Of a stretch of 64,000 nucleotides of DNA, positions 1 through 8,866 are shown in pieces. The stretch comes from Aureibaculum luteum. Its GTDB lineage: Bacteria > Bacteroidota > Bacteroidia > Flavobacteriales > Flavobacteriaceae. Each line of letters starts with the position of its first letter. Position 1 is the stretch's first letter. Below the pieces are notes generated by a model. That model was not told the DNA's origin and ran no database searches. It saw nothing but the letters and a program-made list of their open reading frames with translations. The stretch is taken from the NCBI RefSeq assembly GCF_003449015.1, contig NZ_QRGD01000001.1:496001-560000 (forward strand), written 5' to 3'. The position numbers and the translations under genes were made by a program.

Positions 1-747
1 TCTTATTTTAAATTCTTTTTGATAGGTTAAGATTGAGTTTTCAGGAACTGATTCCGTAAGACAAACATTTGCACCTATGATACTGTTAGCTCCCACAACA
101 ACATCACCACCTAGAATAGTAGCATTGGCATAAATAATGACATTATCTTCAATAGTAGGATGTCTTTTCGTTCTCGCCAAACTCTTTTTTACTTGAATTC
201 CACCCAGCGTAACACCTTGATATATTTTTACATTATTTTTTATAACTGATGATTCACCAATTACAATTCCAGTGGCGTGGTCTATAAAAAATGAATCACC
301 AATAGTGGCACCAGGATGGATATCTACTCCCGTTAACCCATGCCCATATTCACTCATCATTCTTGGTAAAATGGGGACTTTTAATTTATAAAGTTCATGA
401 CTTAATCTATAAATGGCAGTAGCATGAAATCCTGGATAAGCCAAATACACCTCTTCTAAACTTTCTGCCGCAGGGTCATTTTCTTCTATAGTCTTGGCAT
501 CTAAGTTCAATTTGTATTGAATGGTTTCAAACTTCGATTGAAATTCTTCCCAAAGTTGCGGATTACCAATCACATTTAGTTTATCTGTAATTTTTAAAAA
601 CGTAATTTTTAAAAATTCATAATTTTCAGCCTTAAAAACGCTATCAAACAAACTATAAAAAAGTTTTTTGGTAAATACTTCTACAGTATCTTTTAGACAG
701 ATATTGTAATTTCTAAGTTGTGGCTTTTCCTGAGAATGTAATTGCAT
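1..747 (-). CDS. cysE: serine O-acetyltransferase (EpsC/CysE type), 3' end cut by window edge
   Basis: It transfers acetyl from acetyl-CoA to L-serine, giving O-acetylserine for cysteine synthesis in the cytoplasm. Translating the minus strand from the ATG at 747 gives an open frame of 249 codons with no stop before position 1, so the C-terminus is missing. An alpha-helical N-terminal part is followed by hexapeptide-repeat sequence (GATIGDSFFIDHATGIVIGE, then VKIYQGVTLGG, then YANATILGG), with the His/Asp-bearing turns typical of serine acetyltransferases. A good promoter lies 46 bp upstream, so it is probably transcribed separately from the sulfate operon, which ends at 857. The family is clear; the long N-terminal helical region resembles the EpsC-type enzymes common in Bacteroidota. 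Confidence 0.9.
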   Translation of the reverse strand, partial: MQLHSQEKPQLRNYNICLKDTVEVFTKKLFYSLFDSVFKAENYEFLKITFLKITDKLNVIGNPQLWEEFQSKFETIQYKLNLDAKTIEENDPAAESLEEVYLAYPGFHATAIYRLSHELYKLKVPILPRMMSEYGHGLTGVDIHPGATIGDSFFIDHATGIVIGESSVIKNNVKIYQGVTLGGIQVKKSLARTKRHPTIEDNVIIYANATILGGDVVVGANSIIGANVCLTESVPENSILTYQKEFKIR

Positions 748-792
748 AAATTAAAAACAGATTAAAGTGTTTGACTATAAAATTATTTAACA

Positions 793-820
793 CAAAGGTA
801 TTAAGTTTAAGCATTTACAA
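793..820 (-). promoter_or_regulatory. Bacteroidota-type promoter for serine acetyltransferase
   Basis: On the minus strand TTG (820-818) is followed by a 17-bp spacer and TACCTTTG (800-793). This matches the TTG / TAnnTTTG pattern of Bacteroidota housekeeping promoters. It lies 46 bp ahead of the ATG at 747. Confidence 0.65.
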
Positions 821-856
821 CACCACTTCAATTCAGATTTTATAAAAAATCTTAAC

Positions 857-1177
857 TTAAGATTCTGGTGCCAATTCAATTTCTAAACCATGTAACTCTT
901 TTGTTATTGGTATTTGGCATCCAAGTCTACTATTATCTTTTACATGAAACGCTTCAGATAGCATTGCTTCTTCTTCATCTTCCATATCAGATATACTATG
1001 ATCAGATAAAATATAACATTGACATGATGCACACATAGCCATACCGCCACAAGTACCTTCTACAGGAAGTTCGTATGATTTACAAACTTCCATTATATTC
1101 ATTGCCATATCAGTCGGTGCAAGTACCTCATGAATTACACCTTCTCTGTCTTTTATTTTTATATTTATGTCAACCAT
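857..1177 (-). CDS. 2Fe-2S ferredoxin
   Basis: This 106-residue protein is a small plant/adrenodoxin-fold electron carrier. The four cluster cysteines are visible as C43-x5-C49-x2-C52 and C87. It starts 2 bp after the stop codon of the ferredoxin-NADP reductase and is the last gene of the sulfate assimilation run. The simplest reading is that NADPH electrons pass through the reductase and this ferredoxin to the siroheme sulfite reductase at 3627-5729. The motif spacing (x5, x2) and acidic surface are closer to adrenodoxin/Isc-type ferredoxins than to photosynthetic ones. The partner assignment is inferred from gene order. Confidence 0.9.
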   Translation of the reverse strand: MVDINIKIKDREGVIHEVLAPTDMAMNIMEVCKSYELPVEGTCGGMAMCASCQCYILSDHSISDMEDEEEAMLSEAFHVKDNSRLGCQIPITKELHGLEIELAPES

Positions 1178-1179
1178 CT

Positions 1180-2229
1180 CTAAATTATCGATTTAACTAC
1201 TACTTTTGGTGCCTCTTTACGACTACCATCAAAACCATCAATACCACTAACTGTAGTGTATTTCATAACATGTTTTTTACCAGGGTTAATAATTTTAAAT
1301 GCTGATTGGCACATTAAAGTAGCCTCATGAAATCCACATAAAATTAACTTCAATTTACCTGGATAGGTATTTACGTCACCAATAGCAAAAACACCTGGAA
1401 TATTCGTTTGATAGTCAAAAGTATCCACTTTTATTGCATTTTTTTCAATGTCTAATCCCCAATTACCAATTGGTCCTAATTTAGGTGACAATCCGAAAAG
1501 CGGAATAAAATGATCTGTTTCAATACGTTCTTCTTTGCCATCTTTAAGCACTGATACCGCTTCTACTTTATCTTCACCATGCAACTTGATTACTTCGGCT
1601 GGTGTTACTAAATTAATTTTTCCTAATATTTTTAATTTTTGAACTGTATCTACAGAATCTAATGCTCCTCTAAATTCATTTCTTCTATGGACTAAGGTAA
1701 CTTCACTTGCTACATCTGCTAGAAAAATTGCCCAATCTAAGGCAGAATCTCCACCACCAGAAATTACTACTTTTTTATTTCTATACACCTCAGGATCTTT
1801 AATAAAATACTCAACCCCTTTATCTTCATAAAAAGTGATTTTTTCAATTAAAGGCTTACGTGGTTCAAAACTTCCTAATCCTCCAGCAATTGCTACGACT
1901 GGAGCTTGATGTTTTGTACCTCTATTTGTAGTAACAATAAACGTACCATCTTCTTGTTTGTCGATAGTTTCTGCACGTTCACCTAAAGTAAACCCTGGTT
2001 CAAATTGCTTACCTTGTTCAAGTAAGTTATCAGTCAACTTACCTGCTAACACCTCTGGAAAGCCTGGGATATCATAAATAGGTTTCTTAGGATAAATTTC
2101 TGAACATTGTCCACCTGGAATTGGCAAAGCATCAATTAAATGACATCTTAACTTTAACAATCCTGCTTCAAATACCGTAAACAATCCGGTTGGACCCGCC
2201 CCTATTATTAATATATCTGTTTTAATCAT
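1180..2229 (-). CDS. ferredoxin--NADP reductase, thioredoxin-reductase-like type
   Basis: This 349-residue FAD/NAD(P) flavoprotein has an FAD-binding GAGPTG at residues 10-15, an NADP-binding GGGDSA at 158-163, and the C-terminal FAD motif AIGDVNTYPGKLKLI. The redox CxxC of thioredoxin reductase is absent at the expected place, so it fits the YumC-type ferredoxin-NADP reductases. It is immediately upstream of the 2Fe-2S ferredoxin and downstream of the siroheme genes. It probably supplies electrons from NADPH for sulfite reduction in the cytoplasm. Confidence 0.88.
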   Translation of the reverse strand: MIKTDILIIGAGPTGLFTVFEAGLLKLRCHLIDALPIPGGQCSEIYPKKPIYDIPGFPEVLAGKLTDNLLEQGKQFEPGFTLGERAETIDKQEDGTFIVTTNRGTKHQAPVVAIAGGLGSFEPRKPLIEKITFYEDKGVEYFIKDPEVYRNKKVVISGGGDSALDWAIFLADVASEVTLVHRRNEFRGALDSVDTVQKLKILGKINLVTPAEVIKLHGEDKVEAVSVLKDGKEERIETDHFIPLFGLSPKLGPIGNWGLDIEKNAIKVDTFDYQTNIPGVFAIGDVNTYPGKLKLILCGFHEATLMCQSAFKIINPGKKHVMKYTTVSGIDGFDGSRKEAPKVVVKSII

Positions 2230-2265
2230 TTTTATTTTTTTGTTATTTCGAATTATAAAATAAAT

Positions 2266-2850
2266 TTAATTCTTAATTAATAAGGTTTCTGTTAACTTAT
2301 TTAAGGTAGTTACCTTTGATTGAAAATTTCCCTTTATGTTTTTTCTGAATGCATTTAAATTAGCAACCATTAAATTGATATCTTCTGGAATCACTTCTTC
2401 AAAAAATTGACGCAATCTGTTAGCAGTCGTTGGCGATTTTCCATTGGTTGAAATTGCAATTTTCACATTGCCCTTTGTTACAATTCCTCCAAGGTAAAAA
2501 TCACATAAATCTGGTGTATCTGCAACATTAACCAATAGTTGCTTTTCCTTTGCATCCTTATAAATTTGAGCATTTACTTCCACGTTGTTTGTAGCCGCAA
2601 TTACAATATGCTGTTTATGTAATATATTTTTGGTATAGGGTCTTTGCATGGCTAATATGTCATGTTTTTTTGCTAACGCTAATAACTCAGCAGAAAAATC
2701 TAAGGCTATTAATCCTACTTTGGCATTTGGACTCGATTTTAATAAAAAAGAAAGCTTTTCAAGTGCTAAATTTCCTCCTCCAATAATAATTACATTCAAT
2801 TGGTTCACTTTTAAAAATATGGGATACAATTCATTTTTTTCTATCATCAT
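2266..2850 (-). CDS. precorrin-2 dehydrogenase / sirohydrochlorin ferrochelatase (siroheme synthase N-half)
   Basis: This 194-residue protein corresponds to the N-terminal half of CysG, or to Met8p. It oxidises precorrin-2 to sirohydrochlorin with NAD+ and may also insert iron. The N-terminal Rossmann motif IIIGGGNLALEKL is clear, followed by the conserved VNVADTPDLCDFYLGGIV segment. Its start overlaps the stop of the SUMT gene by 4 bp (ATGA), which indicates translational coupling. Together the two genes make the siroheme needed by the neighbouring sulfite reductase. It is slightly shorter than the CysG N-half, and the chelatase activity is inferred from the family. Confidence 0.88.
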   Translation of the reverse strand: MMIEKNELYPIFLKVNQLNVIIIGGGNLALEKLSFLLKSSPNAKVGLIALDFSAELLALAKKHDILAMQRPYTKNILHKQHIVIAATNNVEVNAQIYKDAKEKQLLVNVADTPDLCDFYLGGIVTKGNVKIAISTNGKSPTTANRLRQFFEEVIPEDINLMVANLNAFRKNIKGNFQSKVTTLNKLTETLLIKN

Positions 2851-3617
2851 AATGCCTGTTTTATTTGAATCTGGTGTTGAACTTTGTCTAAAATATTTCT
2901 CTGATCCACCACTTTACCTATAACAATAATAGCTGGCGAAGATAATTGTTTTTCTTTAACTATTTGACTAATGGTTTCTATGGTTCCGAATCCTGACTTT
3001 TCACTTTCAGTTGTACCATTCTGGATAATAGCTACTGGTATTTTTTGCTTATTCTCGGCAGAGAACAATGCTACTATTTCATCCAGTTTACCCATACCCA
3101 TTAAAATAACAATGGTTGCAGAAGATTTTGCTGCCAACGCTACATCGGTAGATATTTGATGAGACTTTGTGGTACCTGTAATTACCCAAAAACTCTCAGA
3201 CGCTCCTCTTTTCGTCAATGGAATACCTTGATAAGCAGGTACCGCCATTGCTGAAGATATTCCGGGTACAACGGCTGTTTCTAAACCAAATTGTTGTGCA
3301 TATTCTATTTCTTCAGAACCTCTACCAAATATATAAGGATCGCCACCTTTTAATCTAACTACATGACCATCAGAATTCGCTCTACTCACAATAATCTCAT
3401 TGATTTGCTCTTGCTGATAACGGTAACATCCTTTTCGTTTACCCACAAATATTTTTTCAACACCGGCAGATGCATATTCCAAAAGTGCTTCATTAATAAG
3501 TGCATCATACATAATAACATCAGCAGCTTGTATTGCCTTAATCGCTTTTAACGTGATTAGCTCTGGATCTCCAGGACCAGCACCTACTACAGTTAATTTT
3601 GGTGTTTTTAAACTCAT
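2847..3617 (-). CDS. cobA: uroporphyrinogen-III C-methyltransferase (SUMT)
   Basis: This 256-residue SAM-dependent methyltransferase converts uroporphyrinogen III to precorrin-2, the first committed step toward siroheme. Family motifs are plain: VGAGPGDPELITLKA near residue 11, the GKRKG segment near 59, VRLKGGDPYIFGRG near 92, and a PGISSAMA motif near 118. It lacks a fused HemD or CysG N-domain. It lies 9 bp downstream of the sulfite reductase and overlaps the siroheme dehydrogenase gene by 4 bp. Confidence 0.92.
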   Translation of the reverse strand: MSLKTPKLTVVGAGPGDPELITLKAIKAIQAADVIMYDALINEALLEYASAGVEKIFVGKRKGCYRYQQEQINEIIVSRANSDGHVVRLKGGDPYIFGRGSEEIEYAQQFGLETAVVPGISSAMAVPAYQGIPLTKRGASESFWVITGTTKSHQISTDVALAAKSSATIVILMGMGKLDEIVALFSAENKQKIPVAIIQNGTTESEKSGFGTIETISQIVKEKQLSSPAIIVIGKVVDQRNILDKVQHQIQIKQAL

Positions 3618-3626
3618 TTATAATTT

Positions 3627-5729
3627 TTATACAGCTTTCGCTTCTAGTTGTTTTTGAGCTTCTCTATACGCTCTAACTTTATCCAAAAACTGATATGAAT
3701 TTTCAATATATTTTGCAGCAAACTCTTCAGTTGGTGAAAATTTATTGATTTGATATATTAAATCAGAAAAAGAAGTTCCTAAAACTATTTTATCACTTTC
3801 AACAAAAAACTCATCAAACTGAGCAATTATACCAGCATGTGTATTTGTTTTTTTATTTTCAGCTAATAATAATGCTTTCGCAGAATTTACGAGTGAACTA
3901 TAAGCATGATAAATAGCACTTGAATAAACTTTATCATTTAATGCTTCTTCTGCATTTTCAATTTTCTCTTCACTTTCTAAAAACAGGGTCGCAATTAAGT
4001 CTATAACCACACCTGCACATTCACCAATACCAATCTCTTTAAGGTACTTTTCTTCCTCTCCCCAATCAATAAAATCAGATTGAACTAAATTATCTACATC
4101 TTGTAAATCATTTAAGAAATCGTAAAAATACTTTTCACCTTTCTCTTTATAATAATCAACAAATTGTTTTCCGTTCGCATTTGCTTCGAAATCATTTAAT
4201 ATTCTTCGTAAAGCTTCTGGCCCTCTTTTACTTGGTACTTTAACTACTTTATCTGCAAAGGCTCCATTTCCGTTTCCTAAATTTCCTCCACCTAACAATA
4301 CTTGTAATGCTGGAGCAATTAATTTGTCTGGAGTTCTTACGGTCATCCCTTGGAAACCAATATTCGCCATATTATGCTGACCACAAGCATTCATACATCC
4401 ACTAATTTTGATGACTAAATCTTCATTTTTTAAATACTGTGGATATTCAGCCTTAAGCAAACGTTCTAACTCTACCGCTATACCTGTACTACTAGCAATA
4501 CCCAAATTACAGGTATCTGTACCTGGACAAGCTGTAATATCTATGGCTTTATTATAACCCGCTTCAACAAATCCTAATTTCTCTAATTCTCGATAAAAAA
4601 ATGGAACTAAATCTTCCTTAACAAAAGGAACAACTATATTTTGACGTAATGTTAAACGCACTTCACCAGCGGCATATGTATCAACCAAATCTGCCAATAA
4701 TCGTGCTTTATCTGTGTAAAAATCACCTAATAATACTTTGATACCTATAGCTACATAACCTTCCTGCTTTTGAGGAATAAGGTTCGTAGATTTCCATAAA
4801 TTGAATGCGTCTTGATCCTTAATTGTTACTTGAGGTGCTTCAATTGAAACTGGTTTTGAAGCCACATAACTATCAGCATCAATAGCAATACTTTTAAACT
4901 CAATTGCTAATTGCTCATGAGCAATTAGCTCTTTAAAAGCATCTAAACCGATATCTTTTAACAAGAACTTCATTCTCGCTTTGGCTCTACTTTTACGCTC
5001 ACCGTAACGATCAAAAACCCTCAAAACACCTTCCATGATTGGAATAATTTTATCAGAAGCAACAAAATCATATAATACATCAGCATGACGAGGTTGAGAA
5101 CCTAAACCTCCAGCTACAACAACTTTAAAACCACGAACACCATTTTCAATTTTAGCAATGTAACCTATATCATGAAGGTAAGATAACCCCGTATCTTCAT
5201 CTGTAGATGAGAAAGACACTTTAAATTTACGTCCCATTTCTTGACAAATTGGGTTACGTAAAAAGAATTTATAAATAGCATCAGCATAAGGCGATACATC
5301 AAAAGGTTCGTTAACATCTATTCCAGCTGTTTCAGATGCAGTTACATTTCTAACAACATTACCACAAGCTTCTCGAACTGTAACTTCATCTTTTTCTAAT
5401 TCAGCCCATAACTCTGGAGTTCTATCTAAATCAACATAATGAATTTGAATATCTTGACGCGTCGTAATATGTAAACGTCCACGAGAATACTCATCGGAAA
5501 CGGCCGAAATTCTACGCAACTGATTACTCTTTAATTTGCCGAAAGGTATTTTAATACGAATCATTTGAACACCTGCTTGACGCTGACCGTAAACACCACG
5601 TGCTAAGCGAAGACTTCTAAATTTTTCTTCATCAATTTTACCATTGTGAAATAGCTCAATTTTATTCGCTAATTCTATAATATCTTTTTCTACAACTGGA
5701 TTTTCTAATTCTGTTCTAAAACTTTGCAT
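3627..5729 (-). CDS. siroheme sulfite (nitrite/sulfite) reductase with C-terminal HEPN-like domain
   Basis: This 700-residue assimilatory reductase should take sulfite to sulfide with six electrons. Two ferredoxin-like/siroheme half-repeats run through residues 40-560. The coupled siroheme/4Fe-4S ligands are C401-x5-C407 and C445-x3-C449 in TACPGTDTC and SGCMNAC. Residues 565-700 form an additional all-helical region resembling HEPN (SSAIYHAYSSLVNSAKALL), absent from E. coli CysI. Its position among cysN/D/H and the siroheme genes, with no nitrate transport genes, argues for sulfite over nitrite. A leader of about 200 bp with strong inverted repeats precedes it, unlike the other gaps of the cluster. 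Confidence 0.9.
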   Translation of the reverse strand: MQSFRTELENPVVEKDIIELANKIELFHNGKIDEEKFRSLRLARGVYGQRQAGVQMIRIKIPFGKLKSNQLRRISAVSDEYSRGRLHITTRQDIQIHYVDLDRTPELWAELEKDEVTVREACGNVVRNVTASETAGIDVNEPFDVSPYADAIYKFFLRNPICQEMGRKFKVSFSSTDEDTGLSYLHDIGYIAKIENGVRGFKVVVAGGLGSQPRHADVLYDFVASDKIIPIMEGVLRVFDRYGERKSRAKARMKFLLKDIGLDAFKELIAHEQLAIEFKSIAIDADSYVASKPVSIEAPQVTIKDQDAFNLWKSTNLIPQKQEGYVAIGIKVLLGDFYTDKARLLADLVDTYAAGEVRLTLRQNIVVPFVKEDLVPFFYRELEKLGFVEAGYNKAIDITACPGTDTCNLGIASSTGIAVELERLLKAEYPQYLKNEDLVIKISGCMNACGQHNMANIGFQGMTVRTPDKLIAPALQVLLGGGNLGNGNGAFADKVVKVPSKRGPEALRRILNDFEANANGKQFVDYYKEKGEKYFYDFLNDLQDVDNLVQSDFIDWGEEEKYLKEIGIGECAGVVIDLIATLFLESEEKIENAEEALNDKVYSSAIYHAYSSLVNSAKALLLAENKKTNTHAGIIAQFDEFFVESDKIVLGTSFSDLIYQINKFSPTEEFAAKYIENSYQFLDKVRAYREAQKQLEAKAV

Positions 5730-5925
5730 AATTGCTTACCTTACTTACCTTCCCGGAGGAAAAGAACTCTCGTATGGATTTCTGAGAGTATTTAATTTAT
5801 AATTTCCTTTTCTTAATAACACCTATATCCTATAGGGTAAGTAGTTTATTAAACGTGTTTTTAATAAACTTATTTAACTACCTTAAAATTCAATTGAATT
5901 TGAATTAAATTACTATTACTTCAAT
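5730..5925 (-). promoter_or_regulatory. structured leader upstream of sulfite reductase, class not recognised
   Basis: This 196-bp gap separates cysN from the reductase. Read on the minus strand it holds a perfect 14-bp palindrome (AATTCAATTGAATT, 5887-5900), a perfect 10-bp stem with a 6-nt loop (5844-5869, arm GTTTATTAAA), the motif CTATAGGATATAGG, a CTCTC/GAGAG stem and a TTCC/GGAA mini-hairpin near the start codon. It does not fit the SAM, TPP or cobalamin riboswitches known to me. It could hold a promoter with an operator or an RNA control element. Confidence 0.4.
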
Positions 5926-7179
5926 TTAATTCTGACTGATGAATCCAGCTCCTACTGTATTATTGGTTTGCGTGTCTATTAATATAAATGAACCATTAGT
6001 TCTATGATCTTTAAAGGCATCATAAAAAATTGGTTTGTTTAATTTAAAAGAAACGGATGCTATATCATTTACACCTAAACCTGTAATATCGCTATTTATA
6101 CCTGAATAATCTGGATTTATTTTATGATGTATAGTGTCAACTTTTGCCAATACTTTATTCACTCCATGCTGAACAATATACTTAGCACCTGCAGTCAACT
6201 CTTTCGTATCCATCCAACACACTTGAGCCGTAAATTGCTTATCAATCGTTGGTATTTCACCAGCTTTAACAATCATATCTCCTCTACTCACATTGATATC
6301 ATCTTCTAATGTTATAGTAACTGAAGATCGTCTTGATGCCGTTTGATACTTTTTATCATAAAAATAAATATCTTTTATTTTTGATTTTGTTTGTGATGGT
6401 AATACGACAACATCATCACCTACACTTAACTCACCACCATATACTTTACCAGCATACCCTCTAAAATCATGAAATTCATCAGTCTTAGGACGAATTACTA
6501 ATTGTACTGGAAACCTAGGTGTACCTACATTAAAAATGTCTTGTTTACCCAATGCTTCCAATCGATCTAAAATAGAAGGACCCGTATACCAAGGCATATT
6601 TTCTGACTTACTTACAACATTATCACCTTTAAGTGCACTAACAGGTACAAAAGTTATCTTTTGATTTTGATAATCTCTTTTACTCATTAAGGCTTCAAAA
6701 TCTGCCTTTATCGCATTATATTTTTCTTCAGAATAATCAACGAGATCCATTTTATTAATAGCTACAACAACCTCTTTAATTCTTAAAAGGTTATTGATAA
6801 AAAAATGGCGATTGGTTTGCTCTATCACACCTTTTCTCGCATCAATTAAAATTATTGCCGCTTGTGATGTTGACGCACCAGTAACCATATTTCTAGTATA
6901 CTCAACATGGCCAGGTGTATCTGCTATAATATAACTTTTAGTAGCCGTTGAAAAATAGATATGAGCCACATCAATGGTAATACCTTGCTCTCTTTCCGCA
7001 ACTAAACCATCAGTGGCTAAAGAAAAATCAAGATAATCATATCCTTTTTGTTTACTTGTTTTTTCAATGGCTTCTAACTTATCATCTGTTAAAGATTTTG
7101 TATCATAAAGTATTCTTCCTATTAAGGTACTTTTACCATCATCTACACTACCTGCCGTTGCTATTTTTAAAACTTCCAT
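5926..7179 (-). CDS. cysN: sulfate adenylyltransferase subunit 1 (GTPase)
   Basis: This is the GTP-hydrolysing subunit that drives ATP sulfurylase (sulfate + ATP to APS + PPi). In its 417 residues the G1 loop is G10SVDDGKST, G3 is DTPGH at 87-91 and G4 is NKMD at 142-145. These are followed by the EF-Tu-like domains 2 and 3. There is no C-terminal APS kinase (CysC) domain, which some CysN proteins carry. It is separated from cysD by 73 bp and shares its strand. The partner CysD is at 7253-8200. Confidence 0.95.
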   Translation of the reverse strand: MEVLKIATAGSVDDGKSTLIGRILYDTKSLTDDKLEAIEKTSKQKGYDYLDFSLATDGLVAEREQGITIDVAHIYFSTATKSYIIADTPGHVEYTRNMVTGASTSQAAIILIDARKGVIEQTNRHFFINNLLRIKEVVVAINKMDLVDYSEEKYNAIKADFEALMSKRDYQNQKITFVPVSALKGDNVVSKSENMPWYTGPSILDRLEALGKQDIFNVGTPRFPVQLVIRPKTDEFHDFRGYAGKVYGGELSVGDDVVVLPSQTKSKIKDIYFYDKKYQTASRRSSVTITLEDDINVSRGDMIVKAGEIPTIDKQFTAQVCWMDTKELTAGAKYIVQHGVNKVLAKVDTIHHKINPDYSGINSDITGLGVNDIASVSFKLNKPIFYDAFKDHRTNGSFILIDTQTNNTVGAGFISQN

Positions 7180-7252
7180 AATCTAATTTGTATTCTGTTT
7201 TCAGTCTTATCTTTAATGAACTGATTACTATAACTGGCTTTTGCCTTACTTA

Positions 7253-8200
7253 CTAAAAGTACCCTTGTTGTTTACGTTTTTCCATAGCTGCTTCGCTACG
7301 TTTATCATCTATTCTTGCTCCTCTTTCTGAAATTGTAGATGCTCTTATTTCTCTAACAACAGATGTAATATCTGCTGCATCAGATAGTACTGCTGCGGTA
7401 CAACTCATATCACCAACTGTTCTAAAACGGACTACGCGATCAACAACCTCTTCATTATCATCTCTAAATACGACTTCATCATCTGCTGTCCAAATCATAC
7501 CATCTCTTACAAAAGTCGCTCTTGTGTGAGCAAAATAAATTGACGGAATTTCAATATCTTCTTTTTCTATATAAGACCAAACATCTAATTCAGTCCAATT
7601 TGAAATTGGAAAAACTCTTACGTTTTGACCTAACTCAATTTCACCATTTAACATGTCAAATAATTCTGGTCTTTGTTTTTTTTCATCCCATTGTCCAAAA
7701 TCATCTCGTACAGAAAATATTCTTTCTTTAGCTCTTGCTTTTTCCTCATCTCTTCTTGCTCCACCAATACATGCATCAAACTTAAATTCTTCAATAGCAT
7801 CTAACAATGTTGTTGTTTGTAATTGATTTCTGCTTGAATATCTTCCAGATTCTTCTTTTACCTTACCTTGATCAATTGAGTCTTGTACATTTCTAATAAT
7901 CAATTCTAGCCCTAGTTCTTTAACCAATCTATCTCTAAACTCAATCGTTTCTGGAAAGTTATGCCCTGTATCAATATGCATTAAAGGGAAAGGTATTTTA
8001 GCAGGATAAAAAGCCTTTTGAGCCAACCTTACTAAAGTAATTGAATCTTTACCTCCTGAAAATAATAACACAGGTTTTTCAAATTGTGCTGCTACTTCTC
8101 TAAAAATATAAATTGCTTCATTTTCTAAAGAATTTATTGATGCTGTATTATTAATCACCGCTGTACTTTTTATTTGTTCTAATTTTTCTATCGTCTCCAT
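7253..8200 (-). CDS. cysD: sulfate adenylyltransferase subunit 2 (ATP sulfurylase)
   Basis: This 315-residue member of the ATP pyrophosphatase family catalyses adenylation of sulfate together with CysN. The PP-loop SGGKDS is at residues 48-53. The conserved RDEEKARAKERIFS stretch and the C-terminal RSEAAMEKRKQQGYF are typical of CysD. It follows cysH by 24 bp and precedes cysN. The N-terminal 25 residues are slightly extended compared with the shortest homologues, but no later ATG fits better. Confidence 0.95.
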   Translation of the reverse strand: METIEKLEQIKSTAVINNTASINSLENEAIYIFREVAAQFEKPVLLFSGGKDSITLVRLAQKAFYPAKIPFPLMHIDTGHNFPETIEFRDRLVKELGLELIIRNVQDSIDQGKVKEESGRYSSRNQLQTTTLLDAIEEFKFDACIGGARRDEEKARAKERIFSVRDDFGQWDEKKQRPELFDMLNGEIELGQNVRVFPISNWTELDVWSYIEKEDIEIPSIYFAHTRATFVRDGMIWTADDEVVFRDDNEEVVDRVVRFRTVGDMSCTAAVLSDAADITSVVREIRASTISERGARIDDKRSEAAMEKRKQQGYF

Positions 8201-8224
8201 TTCTCTATAGTTTGTTGCCGTTTA

Positions 8225-8866
8225 TTAAGAATGTAATCCACATTCTCTATTCTCTAGCACTTTTGTTGGATCAAAATATTTAAATTCATTGGGTAAACTA
8301 TTGGCCTCTAAATAAGCATCCAATTCTTCATCACTATAATGATAAAATGGACTCACTTTCAATAAGTCATTTGCATCTTGCGATAAAATATCAATACTAT
8401 CTCTAAAAGCAGTTTGCCCTTTTCTCAAGTTTGTAAACCACACATCAGGCGTATGTTCTGCCATCGCTCTTTTAAAAGGCTCTAATTTTACTTGTTCTGT
8501 AAAGATTTTATGCTTCGGATCATCTACATTCGGAATACCTAAAACAACATCTCTATGAGCTGAAGTTTGTTTAGGCACATACAACGCTATATTTAATTCC
8601 AATTTATCAATGAGCTCCTCTGCGTGTTTATAGGTATTTGGTGTATTGTAACCCGTATCACACCAAATGACTTTAATATCTTTTTTAACCTGAGATACTG
8701 CATGTAAAATTGCCACTTCATAAGGTCTAAAGTTTGTGGTAAGCACAGGTGCTTTTGCTATAGTTATTGCCCATTCAATAATTTGTACAGGTGTTTTCTC
8801 TCTTAGTTCTTTATTAAGTTCTTCTAAATTCAATTCCATTATTTCCCCCATTTTATGTTGTTCCAT
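8225..8866 (-). CDS. cysH: phosphoadenylyl-sulfate reductase, cluster-free type
   Basis: This thioredoxin-dependent reductase of activated sulfate gives sulfite. In 213 residues the only cysteines are C69 and C209, the latter in the catalytic tail ECGLH. The two Cys pairs that bind the 4Fe-4S cluster of APS reductases are absent, so the expected substrate is PAPS. The first ATG overlaps the DUF2061 gene by 28 bp. An in-frame ATG at 8839 (residue 10) forms TAATG with that gene's stop and may be the true start, giving 204 residues. No APS kinase gene is in the window. Confidence 0.9.
   Translation of the reverse strand: MEQHKMGEIMELNLEELNKELREKTPVQIIEWAITIAKAPVLTTNFRPYEVAILHAVSQVKKDIKVIWCDTGYNTPNTYKHAEELIDKLELNIALYVPKQTSAHRDVVLGIPNVDDPKHKIFTEQVKLEPFKRAMAEHTPDVWFTNLRKGQTAFRDSIDILSQDANDLLKVSPFYHYSDEELDAYLEANSLPNEFKYFDPTKVLENRECGLHS

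Noticed and set aside
1180-2229. Thioredoxin reductase
   Set aside because: The fold fits but the redox CxxC is missing, and the gene adjoins a ferredoxin.
3627-5729. HEPN tail as a toxin or RNase domain
   Set aside because: No R-x4-6-H motif is seen in the helical tail.
3627-5729. Assimilatory nitrite reductase
   Set aside because: Sequence alone cannot exclude it, but all neighbours are sulfate or siroheme genes and no nitrate genes are present.
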